From an uncultured bacterium (GTDB lineage: Bacteria > Verrucomicrobiota > Lentisphaeria > Victivallales > Victivallaceae), in the NCBI GenBank assembly GCA_949286445.1, contig CASECL010000231.1:1-5444 (forward strand): a stretch of 5,444 nucleotides of DNA. The letters are read 5' to 3'. A model generated the notes under the pieces. That model was not told the DNA's origin and made no database searches. It was given only the letters and a program-made list of their open reading frames with translations. Of this stretch, positions 1 to 5,444 are shown one piece after another (within the stretch, counting starts at the first letter, position 1; each line of letters begins with the position of its first letter). The position numbers were made by a program, and so were the translations under genes.

Positions 1-346
1 AGAGGATTGCCAGAACGGTGGCAAACTCAAAATAGGTTAATTTTTCCTCCGCTATCCTCCCGGCGATTACTTCAAGATCAGCTTCTTTCGCCGGGATGGA
101 GTTGATACGGAAGCGTTCCCCGAAATCAACCAGATGAGGAGACGAATAAAATCCGGTTTTAAATCCTGCTCCCCGCAGTCCGGCTTCCAGCATTGCCCCG
201 CATGAACCTTTGCCATTGGTTCCGGCAATGTGGATAAAGCGCAAATCTTTTTCCGGACTGCCCAGTTTTTTCAAAACGCTTTTCACCCGTTCCAAGCCAA
301 GCTCCATGCCAAACCAGTCCCGTCCGTTAAAAAAATTATTCAACAT
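1..346 (-). CDS. folC: Bifunctional folylpolyglutamate synthase / dihydrofolate synthase, N-terminal part (cut by left edge)
   Basis: FolC is a cytoplasmic Mur-ligase-like enzyme that uses ATP to add glutamate to dihydropteroate (giving dihydrofolate) and to reduced folates. Only the first 115 residues are visible; the family is usually about 420-450 residues, so most of the gene lies beyond the left edge. The visible part carries the FolC hallmarks in order: the P-loop AGTNGKGS at residues 41-48, the folate-binding SSPHL at 68-72, ERFRIN at 77-82, and TYFEFAT at 104-110. I chose the ATG at 344-346 because it places the P-loop at the usual distance from the N-terminus and an in-frame stop lies 42 bases upstream (386-388). 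No good Shine-Dalgarno is present: GAGAAG sits about 15 bases away. A second ATG at codon 14 is possible but has no better site. The gene follows tolB after a 190-base gap and may have its own promoter. Whether it has both activities cannot be told from this fragment. Confidence 0.93.
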   Translation of the reverse strand, partial: MLNNFFNGRDWFGMELGLERVKSVLKKLGSPEKDLRFIHIAGTNGKGSCGAMLEAGLRGAGFKTGFYSSPHLVDFGERFRINSIPAKEADLEVIAGRIAEEKLTYFEFATVLAIL

Positions 347-368
347 AAATTTATGCCGACACTTCTCT

Positions 369-381
369 GCGGATAATCCGC
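369..381. repeat. Perfect palindromic repeat GCGGAT-A-ATCCGC before folC
   Basis: Six-base arms GCGGAT and ATCCGC flank one central base. The repeat overlaps the proposed -10 element of the folC promoter and ends 22 bases before the folC start codon. As DNA it could be an operator. As RNA it would form a stem of five G-C-rich pairs with a three-base loop near the ribosome binding region. Neither role is shown by the sequence alone. Confidence 0.45.
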
Positions 382-401
382 TGTTTTATTAAATTTTTCA
401 A
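373..401 (-). promoter_or_regulatory. Possible sigma70-type promoter for folC
   Basis: On the minus strand TTGAAA (396-401) is followed after exactly 17 bases by GATTAT (373-378). The first element matches the -35 consensus TTGACA at five of six positions and the second matches TATAAT at four of six. Transcription would begin roughly 20 bases before the folC ATG, giving a very short leader. The position in the only long gap, just before folC, is what makes it plausible. Such matches are common in AT-rich DNA, so confidence is limited. Confidence 0.35.
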
Positions 402-411
402 CTCTGCATTC

Positions 412-422
412 TTACAATGTAA
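412..422. repeat. Short inverted repeat TTACA-T-TGTAA
   Basis: The minus strand shows arms TTACA and TGTAA around a single base. It lies upstream of the proposed folC promoter elements, about 70 bases before the folC start. It could be a protein-binding half-site pair, but an 11-base AT-rich repeat is short enough to arise by chance. Confidence 0.3.
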
Positions 423-424
423 TA

Positions 425-508
425 TATGTGCCTTGCCAATACGCTTGTTCAAAAGGCTCTGCTTACTTCCGCCGCGCCATCATCTCTGCCAATCGGGGCG
501 GGAACACA
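425..508 (-). ncRNA. Tentative small structured RNA, weak SRP RNA resemblance
   Basis: Read on the minus strand, this 84-nt segment can fold into a long imperfect hairpin. The basal stem pairs 504-508 with 425-429 and 501-502 with 431-432; then, across a C opposite AA, 497-499 pair with 435-437. Near the tip, GGC (476-478) pairs with GCC (455-457), enclosing a GGAA loop at 467-470 followed by AAGCAG at 459-464. A GGAA tetraloop followed by AGCAG is the mark of bacterial SRP RNA domain IV. Against this, the opposite strand of the conserved internal loop should read CAGG but here reads GCGC, and the stem under the tetraloop is poor (one C-G, one G-U, one mismatch). The middle of the hairpin also pairs badly. 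It may be chance folding; I list it only as a candidate. Confidence 0.15.
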
Positions 509-536
509 AACATTCACCTTTATTGCAAAGCATTTT

Positions 537-1733
537 CTAATTTCTTGCTTCCGCCTTGGACCAGGACGGCATGGACAAATTATTTCCGGTGGAAATAAGC
601 AGTCTGGATTTTCCGGTTCTGGTATCAACTACCATCAGGCGGGACTTTCCTCCGTCACTGCGTTTGCATACCACATGGCGATTATCCGGAGCCCAGCTGG
701 GGGATTCCCACACTCCGCGATCCCGGGTTACGATTTTATTCTCTCCGGTTTTTAGATTATAGAGAGCCAGAGCATAACTGCCGTCAACTCTGGTGGAATA
801 GATAATTTTCTCTCCGTCACTTGACCAATCCGGGGTTACCGCCTCGTTTCCGATGCTGGGCAAACGTCTGGCTTTTCCGCCATTGGAAGAGATAATATAC
901 AGCCGCGGTCTTCCGCTGGCGTCTGAAACGAAACAAATTTCACTGCCGTCAGGGCTGAAACAGGGTGATGCCTCGACTGATTTGTTATTGGTAAGACGTT
1001 TCATGGCTGATCTGGAACGCAAATCGCGGACATAAAGATCCACCTGATGATCCCGGCTGCCGCTGGAAATCATGGCGATACGTCCATTGCGTTCATCAAA
1101 AGCCACCCCGACATTAAGTCCGTTCAAACTGGTTAAACGACGGCTCTGCAAAGGTTTAACTCTTGTTTCTACAATATCGCTGGTGGACTTGTTATATTTT
1201 GTATAGCCCACACTGCCGCCGGAAAACCAGGCCGGTTCAACACACAAAGTGCGGTAATAGGTCAGCTGCTGAATATTTTTTCCGTCAATATCGCAAAGAT
1301 AAATATTCTTTATATTTTTTGCCGTATCGGCGCAGAAAGCTATTCTTGTGGCGCAGAAACCTTTTATTTTCAGATCTTTAAATGTTCTCTCCAGTATTGC
1401 ATCCACCAACTTCTTGGCACTTTCTCTCGGATCAGTGCCAACGGAGATGGAAAATCTGGCCAAACTAACTCCGCCCATGGAAAGTTCTGCTGCCGCCCGG
1501 CCTCCGGACACTTCACCGGTAAGTTTATACAGCGCATCCTGATTTTTCACCACATCGAACCAGCCGCTTGCCCGGAGCATGGAGCTGACCGCGTCTGAAA
1601 AATCGGCATTCCCGGAAATTCCGGCGAAATACAGTTTCGGGTTTTCCTCCACCTGCTTGGTCACCACCACCGGCGCAGCGGAAGCCAGACCGAAACTAAT
1701 TGCCGCCAGCAAAATAAAATAAAATTTGCGCAT
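537..1733 (-). CDS. tolB: TolB-like periplasmic beta-propeller protein of the Tol-Pal system
   Basis: TolB is a periplasmic protein that binds the lipoprotein Pal and helps the Tol-Pal machine keep the outer membrane attached during division. This 398-residue protein (E. coli TolB is 430) starts with a Sec signal peptide: MRK, a hydrophobic stretch to about residue 16, and a likely cleavage site after ASA at 17-19. An N-terminal alpha/beta domain covers about 25-120 and a TolB-type propeller about 128-395. The propeller repeats are clear at SPCFSPDG (256-263), TPDWSSDG (300-307) and SPSWAPD (344-350). The C-terminus, MPSWSKAEARN, closes the last blade as in known TolBs, so the protein looks complete. 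It carries seven cysteines after the signal, four of them at 127-164, which suggests disulfides. The ATG follows an AGGGGA-like site at a rather long spacing of 13 bases. It is 47 bases after ribBA and probably co-transcribed. No tolA, tolQ, tolR or pal is visible, so a different role for this TolB-like protein cannot be excluded. Confidence 0.87.
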   Translation of the reverse strand: MRKFYFILLAAISFGLASAAPVVVTKQVEENPKLYFAGISGNADFSDAVSSMLRASGWFDVVKNQDALYKLTGEVSGGRAAAELSMGGVSLARFSISVGTDPRESAKKLVDAILERTFKDLKIKGFCATRIAFCADTAKNIKNIYLCDIDGKNIQQLTYYRTLCVEPAWFSGGSVGYTKYNKSTSDIVETRVKPLQSRRLTSLNGLNVGVAFDERNGRIAMISSGSRDHQVDLYVRDLRSRSAMKRLTNNKSVEASPCFSPDGSEICFVSDASGRPRLYIISSNGGKARRLPSIGNEAVTPDWSSDGEKIIYSTRVDGSYALALYNLKTGENKIVTRDRGVWESPSWAPDNRHVVCKRSDGGKSRLMVVDTRTGKSRLLISTGNNLSMPSWSKAEARN

Positions 1734-1780
1734 AATTGATATATTTTCCCCTGTTTTCTGTATTTAGATGCCGATTAAAT

Positions 1781-2983
1781 TCAGATAAGATGCCCCATCC
1801 GCTCTTTTTTGGTTCTCAAATAAAATTCATCTTCTTTGCAAGGCTCTATTTTCAGCGGTACCCGTTCGGTTATTTTAAAGTCATAACCGGAAATGCCGAC
1901 CAGTTTTCTGGGGTTGTTAGTCAGCAGCCGGATTGATTTTACTCCCAGATCCAGCAGTATCTGAACGCCGATTCCATATTCACGCAGATCTGCGGGAAAA
2001 CCGAGTTTTTCGTTGGCTTCCACGGTATCGCATCCATTGTCCTGAAGTTTATAGGCACTTATTTTATTAAATATCCCAATCCCCCTGCCCTCCTGCCGCA
2101 GGTAAACCAGTACTCCGGAACCATTTTCGGCAATCATCCGCATTGCAGTATGAAGCTGTTCGCCGCAATCGCACCTTTCAGAACCGAAAACATCGCCGGT
2201 CAGGCACTCGCTGTGTACCCGAACCAGTACATTCTCTTTATCTTCCACATTGCCGTATACCAATGCAACATGTTCCAAAGCATCGACTTTTGACTTATAA
2301 GCTACGATAGTAAATTCGCCATAGTGTGTCGGCAGACGGGCACTGTCACCCCGGATAATCAGTTTTTCATGTTTCCGGCGGTAGGCGATCAGATCTGCCA
2401 CGGTACCCCATTTAAGATTATGTTTCCGGCGGAAAACGTCCAGATCCGGCAAACGGGCCATAGTACCGTCATCTTTCATAATTTCACAAATCACCCCGGC
2501 AGGAGCCAAACCAGCCATTCTGGCCAGATCAACCGCTGCTTCGGTATGACCGGCACGCATCAGTACTCCGCCGGGACGGGCGACCAGAGGGAAAAGGTGT
2601 CCCGGAGTGATGAAATCGCTCAATTTCGACTCCGGATCAATCAGGGCGGCAACCGTCTTTGCCCGGTCAAACGCGGATATTCCGGTAGTGGTACCCTCTT
2701 TGACATCCACGCTTTGGGTGAAAGCTGTGCCGAATGAGTCCTTGAGTGAAGCATTGCTCTGCAGCCCCAAATTGCCGGCGATCTCGGCCGACAGCGGCAC
2801 GCAAACCAGTCCGCAGGCGTTTCTGGCCATAAAACTTATTTTATCCGGAGTAGCCATAGCCGCGGCACAAATAACATCACCTTCATTTTCCCGGTGTTCA
2901 TCATCGGTGATTATAACCATTTCTCCCCGCCCGATGGCTTCAATAAGCTCTTCGGGTGTATTGAACTTTATTTTTTCATCCAT
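1781..2983 (-). CDS. ribBA: Bifunctional riboflavin biosynthesis protein RibBA (DHBP synthase / GTP cyclohydrolase II)
   Basis: This cytoplasmic fusion enzyme supplies both precursors of riboflavin. The N-terminal domain (about 1-205) turns ribulose 5-phosphate into 3,4-dihydroxy-2-butanone 4-phosphate. The C-terminal domain (about 207-400) opens GTP to a diaminopyrimidine, formate and pyrophosphate. The first domain shows the acidic, metal-binding DDEHRENEGD at 27-36, TPGHLFPL at 126-133 and RAGHTEA at 143-149. The second shows HSECLTGDVFGSERCDC at 257-273, with zinc ligands C260, C271 and C273, then RQEGRGIGI at 296-304, TNNPRK at 355-360 and the typical C-terminal MGHLI. At 400 residues it is normal family length and both active sites look intact. 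The ATG lies 15 bases after the ABC-F stop codon, with GGGG about 8 bases upstream as a possible ribosome site. No FMN riboswitch is possible in so short a gap, so expression likely follows the upstream gene. No other rib genes are in view. Confidence 0.97.
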   Translation of the reverse strand: MDEKIKFNTPEELIEAIGRGEMVIITDDEHRENEGDVICAAAMATPDKISFMARNACGLVCVPLSAEIAGNLGLQSNASLKDSFGTAFTQSVDVKEGTTTGISAFDRAKTVAALIDPESKLSDFITPGHLFPLVARPGGVLMRAGHTEAAVDLARMAGLAPAGVICEIMKDDGTMARLPDLDVFRRKHNLKWGTVADLIAYRRKHEKLIIRGDSARLPTHYGEFTIVAYKSKVDALEHVALVYGNVEDKENVLVRVHSECLTGDVFGSERCDCGEQLHTAMRMIAENGSGVLVYLRQEGRGIGIFNKISAYKLQDNGCDTVEANEKLGFPADLREYGIGVQILLDLGVKSIRLLTNNPRKLVGISGYDFKITERVPLKIEPCKEDEFYLRTKKERMGHLI

Positions 2984-2998
2984 ATCAAGACCCCAATT

Positions 2999-4966
2999 CT
3001 ATTTTAATTCCTGCGCGATTTTCTCCAGTTCGCGCAAAATATTTTCCTGCTGCAACGCATTTTTCTCCCACTTGGCCAGAACCTTTTCCAGTTCTTTGTT
3101 TTTGCGGTCAAGTTCTATCTGCAAACCGACAAAATCAATCTTGCCTCCCTCCATAAGCATGGCATTGATTTCATTTATTCTGCTTTCCAATTCTGAACTT
3201 CTTTTTTCCAGACTGGCCAGTTCAGCGGCCGCCTTTTTCTTTTCCTCCGCCAAAGCCGCCCGTCTTCTTGCCCGTTCCTGACGTCTTTCTCTGGCATTGA
3301 GATTTTCTGTTTTTTTCTCTTTTACTTCCGGTTCTGCCGTTTTATCCTTTTTTTCTTCGCGTAAAGCGGCGGACTTTTCCAGATAATAGTCGTAATTGCC
3401 GAAATACTTCCTTATATGCGGCCGTTCCATTGCCACAATAATATTAGCCGTATTACGGACAAATTCAATATCATGGCTCACCAGGCAAACGGTACCCTTA
3501 AATTTCTTCAACGCCTCCTGGAGCAATTCTCTTGCCTGCACATCCAGGTGCGTCGTCGGTTCGTCCAAAATCAAAAGATTCGGCGGATTGACAAAAATAC
3601 GGGCCAGACAAAGCCGTATTTTTTCACCTCCGGACAAAACTTTGCACAATTTATTCATCGCGTCTCCGGAAAAACCGAATGATCCCAATACTGAAGGCAG
3701 CACGCTGGTACTGGCTCCGGCCGGCAGTGCCGCCCGCACCGTATCATAGGCACTCTGTCCGTCGCAGAGAATTTCTCCAAACTCCTGCGCCTGATATCCG
3801 GTAACGATATGATGTCCGAGATAAACCTTTCCTCCGGTGGGTTTCAATACCCCGGCTATGAGTTTGAGCAGCGTGCTTTTACCCATACCGTTGAAACCGA
3901 CGAAAGCCACTTTATCGCCGGTATCAATATGCAATGAAACATTTTCCAGCACCGGTTCATTTTCCCGGTAGGAAAAAGACAAATTCTCCATCTCCACTGC
4001 CAGTGCTCCGCACGGCGGCGGCTCCGGAAAACGGATTATTCCGGAGTAATCCAATTCATCCGGCAACTCAATATCTTCAATTTTATCCAGAGCTTTCTGC
4101 CAGCTTTTTGCCTGTGATGACTTGGTGGCCTTGGCGCGAAAGCGTTCAATTCCCCGCTCCAGATGCTCCTTCCTCCGGTCGGTATTACGCTTGGCGGCTT
4201 CAAGCTGTTTCTTTCTGGCCTCCCGCTCCCGCCGGTAATAGGCGTAATTTCCCGGATATTCAGTGACCCGGGTATTATTCACCTCCAGCGTCAGATTGGT
4301 CAGTTTCTCCAGCAGAAACCGGTCATGGCTTATCAGCATAAGCGTACCGCGATATCCGCTGAGGAAGCGGCAGAGATACTCCACCGCCGGAATATCCAGA
4401 TAGTTGGACGGCTCGTCCAGCAACAGCAAATCCGGATCTGAAACCAGCACCCGTGCCAAAGCCGCGCGCATCTGCCAGCCGCCGGAAAAACTTTTCAGCG
4501 GGCGCCGTATTGCTTCCGGGGCAAATCCCAGATTGCATAGAGCCTTTTCCGCCTCTATATGCAATGAATACACTCCGGCATGTTCAATTTTTGACTGCAA
4601 TACCCCGTGCCGCTCCAGCATGCTTTTGGAACACTCTCCGGCAGAGAGTTTTTCCTCCAGCTCCTCCAGTTCCCTGGTCCAATTTTTCAATTCTGCCACG
4701 GCATCAGCGGCGAAATCCAGTATGCTTGCCGCTTCATCCGCTTTGGGCAGCTGCTGGCGCATAATGCCGATCTGCCAATCCTTGGGCATGGCGATAACGC
4801 CGGAGTCCGGAGTTATTACCCCGGTGATCAAATTGAACAATGTACTTTTGCCCGATCCATTCGGACCGACAACACCTACCCGGTCACCCGGATTAATCCG
4901 GAAATTGACATCTTTTAACAGCGGTTCACCGCCAAAAAATTTATTTACTCCAGTAAAATCAATCAT
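2999..4966 (-). CDS. ABC-F family ATP-binding protein (translation factor type) with C-terminal coiled coil
   Basis: ABC-F proteins have two fused ATPase domains and no membrane part; characterised members bind the ribosomal E site and rescue or protect translation. NBD1 has Walker A GPNGSGKST at 34-42, signature SGGWQ at 161-165, Walker B LLLLDEPSNYLD at 180-191 with catalytic E185, and the SHDR switch at 213-216. NBD2 has Walker A GFNGMGKST at 357-365, signature LSGGEK at 444-449, LLILDEPTTHLD at 464-475 with E469, and SHD at 497-499. The inter-domain linker (about 217-320) contains RFRAKATKSSQAKSWQKALDKIE at 275-297, in two stretches RFRAKATKSS and QAKSWQKALDKIE, resembling the tRNA-contacting linker of YheS-type proteins. 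The C-terminus (about 555-655) is a charged, heptad-like coiled coil as in Uup/YheS-like members. All ATPase motifs are intact. The start is set by MIDFTGVNKFFGG, typical of the family; it overlaps the preceding stop by 8 bases, so translation may be coupled. Exact subfamily is uncertain; an antibiotic-resistance role has no direct support. Confidence 0.95.
   Translation of the reverse strand: MIDFTGVNKFFGGEPLLKDVNFRINPGDRVGVVGPNGSGKSTLFNLITGVITPDSGVIAMPKDWQIGIMRQQLPKADEAASILDFAADAVAELKNWTRELEELEEKLSAGECSKSMLERHGVLQSKIEHAGVYSLHIEAEKALCNLGFAPEAIRRPLKSFSGGWQMRAALARVLVSDPDLLLLDEPSNYLDIPAVEYLCRFLSGYRGTLMLISHDRFLLEKLTNLTLEVNNTRVTEYPGNYAYYRREREARKKQLEAAKRNTDRRKEHLERGIERFRAKATKSSQAKSWQKALDKIEDIELPDELDYSGIIRFPEPPPCGALAVEMENLSFSYRENEPVLENVSLHIDTGDKVAFVGFNGMGKSTLLKLIAGVLKPTGGKVYLGHHIVTGYQAQEFGEILCDGQSAYDTVRAALPAGASTSVLPSVLGSFGFSGDAMNKLCKVLSGGEKIRLCLARIFVNPPNLLILDEPTTHLDVQARELLQEALKKFKGTVCLVSHDIEFVRNTANIIVAMERPHIRKYFGNYDYYLEKSAALREEKKDKTAEPEVKEKKTENLNARERRQERARRRAALAEEKKKAAAELASLEKRSSELESRINEINAMLMEGGKIDFVGLQIELDRKNKELEKVLAKWEKNALQQENILRELEKIAQELK
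4959..4966 (-). promoter_or_regulatory. 8-base stop/start overlap, likely translational coupling
   Basis: The minus strand reads ATGATTGA here: the ATG starts the ABC-F gene and the TGA ends the upstream unknown gene. The nearest purine-rich site (GAGGAAG) is about 16 bases before the ATG, farther than a usual Shine-Dalgarno. Re-initiation by ribosomes finishing the upstream gene is therefore a reasonable inference. Confidence 0.6.
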
Positions 4967-5444
4967 TTTTTATTTCGACCATCTTCCTCAGGCTTTCTCC
5001 CAGCTGAGAGTAAAACCCTTCCCGGTCAAGAGTTCCGGCAGCAACCGGACGCAGTGAAAATTTTCCGGGGAAAATCGCGCAGCGTGCTTCTCCCTTGCGA
5101 TCCAGCCGGGAACTTTCTGCGGCAGTGATCACGCCGGCAAACTCGCCGTTTCTGGTGATAATAAAATCGCCGACTTCCGCCTTTAACTCACTGGTATTAT
5201 TGGAATTGCGAATATAAAGCGCATTATCTCCCGGTGCAAGCGACAAAGAGGCCCTCCCCCCGAGGGAACAGCTTTCCTTGCCGAAACTTTTACTCTTGAA
5301 CAAATAGAGGTCTCCAACTCCATTTTTCCGCAACAATTCAAATGAACATACCGGCAGAGCACGACGCTGCTGCAAACTTTCCGGCAGCGGGAACAATACC
5401 AGTCCGGGCAAATTTTCCACCGTGTCCATCGGTTCTTTAACCGC
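4959..5444 (-). CDS. Unidentified protein, C-terminal part (cut by right edge)
   Basis: I do not recognise this protein. The visible 161 residues run in an open frame to the right edge. The first ATG in view is at 5427-5429, but codons upstream of it (reading AVKEP) are also open, so the true start probably lies outside the window. The sequence has no obvious membrane segment in the visible part. It contains a predicted beta-rich middle: APGDNALYIRNS, then EVGDFIITRNGEFAGVITA. The GD...NGEFAGVI pattern loosely recalls the last strands of trypsin-like serine peptidase domains (GDSGGPV...G.VVGI), but the catalytic GDSGG is absent, so any such relation would be to an inactive or very divergent form. 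Three cysteines are visible. The ending (GFYSQLGESLRKMVEIKND) looks like a short amphipathic helix. Its TGA overlaps the ABC-F start by 8 bases, which points to co-expression. Confidence 0.75.
   Translation of the reverse strand, partial: AVKEPMDTVENLPGLVLFPLPESLQQRRALPVCSFELLRKNGVGDLYLFKSKSFGKESCSLGGRASLSLAPGDNALYIRNSNNTSELKAEVGDFIITRNGEFAGVITAAESSRLDRKGEARCAIFPGKFSLRPVAAGTLDREGFYSQLGESLRKMVEIKND

Larger units (their letters stand above)
347..536. other. Intergenic region between tolB and folC
   Basis: This 190-base stretch is the only sizeable non-coding segment in the window. I find no convincing protein gene in it: a minus-strand ATG at 531-533 opens only a 17-codon frame, and a GTG frame of 22 codons overlaps it. 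On the minus strand it contains a possible hairpin-forming segment (425-508), an inverted repeat with arms TTACA and TGTAA (412-422), a promoter-like pair (373-401), and a perfect palindromic repeat (369-381). I see no classical stem-plus-U-tract terminator after tolB, so read-through from tolB into folC remains possible. Confidence 0.8.

Noticed and set aside
465..533. Tiny minus-strand frames after tolB (17 codons from the ATG at 531-533; 22 codons from a GTG at about 517)
   Set aside because: They are very short, lack clear ribosome sites and overlap each other. The Cys-containing 17-residue product is not a recognised leader or toxin peptide.
537..570. Possible frameshift extending TolB into the downstream gap
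   Set aside because: The TolB C-terminus ends at the natural last propeller strand, and the alternative frames soon hit stops, so no extension is needed.
426..755. Plus-strand open frame running from the tolB-folC gap into tolB
   Set aside because: Most of it is antisense to the tolB propeller and the product resembles nothing known. The gap part shows no ribosome site for it.
1734..1780. Promoter or terminator between ribBA and tolB
   Set aside because: The 47 bases show no G-C stem with a U-tract and no convincing -35/-10 pair; read-through within one operon is simpler.
2984..2998. FMN riboswitch upstream of ribBA
   Set aside because: Only 15 bases separate ribBA from the ABC-F gene, far too few for an FMN aptamer, and the preceding sequence is conserved ABC-F coding sequence.
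2607..3281. Long plus-strand open frame of 224 codons opposite ribBA and the ABC-F gene
   Set aside because: It spans the end of one conserved gene and the start of another in antisense. Its Ser- and Phe-rich product is just the reverse reading of Glu/Lys-rich coiled-coil codons. No family resemblance or ribosome site.
4404..5057. Plus-strand open frame of 217 codons opposite the ABC-F gene
   Set aside because: It is antisense to the conserved NBD1; its serine runs mirror Glu/Leu-rich codons on the other strand.

Overview
The window is a run of five genes, all read on the minus strand. In transcription order (right to left) they are: the C-terminal part of an unrecognised protein, an ABC-F ATPase, bifunctional riboflavin enzyme RibBA, periplasmic TolB, and the N-terminal part of folylpolyglutamate/dihydrofolate synthase FolC. 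It is compact, bacterial, mostly housekeeping DNA. I see no mobile element, CRISPR array, tRNA or rRNA, and no plus-strand gene.

Organism: TolB has a Sec signal peptide and a Tol-type beta-propeller, which points to a bacterium with an outer membrane. Base composition looks near balanced, and the motif CCGG (often TTCCGG or TCCGGA) recurs throughout. The RibBA sequence and overall style remind me of the PVC group, perhaps Lentisphaerota. That is an impression from family resemblance, not a demonstrated placement.

Layout: 4959-5444 is the end of an unknown protein whose frame stays open to the right edge. Its stop codon lies inside the start of the ABC-F gene (8-base overlap). The ABC-F gene (2999-4966) is followed after 15 bases by ribBA (1781-2983), then after 47 bases by tolB (537-1733). 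This spacing suggests one transcript. A 190-base gap (347-536) separates tolB from folC (1-346, cut by the left edge). The gap is the only substantial non-coding stretch. It holds a promoter-like pair, two short inverted repeats, and a possible 84-nt hairpin that faintly resembles the tip of SRP RNA.

The genes do not form one pathway. RibBA makes two precursors for riboflavin, and FolC acts in folate biosynthesis; both pathways start from GTP. The ABC-F protein probably acts on the ribosome, and TolB works in the periplasm with the Tol-Pal envelope system, whose other genes are not visible here. I found no convincing new multi-gene system. The points most worth a second look are the tolB-folC gap and the unidentified protein at the right edge.
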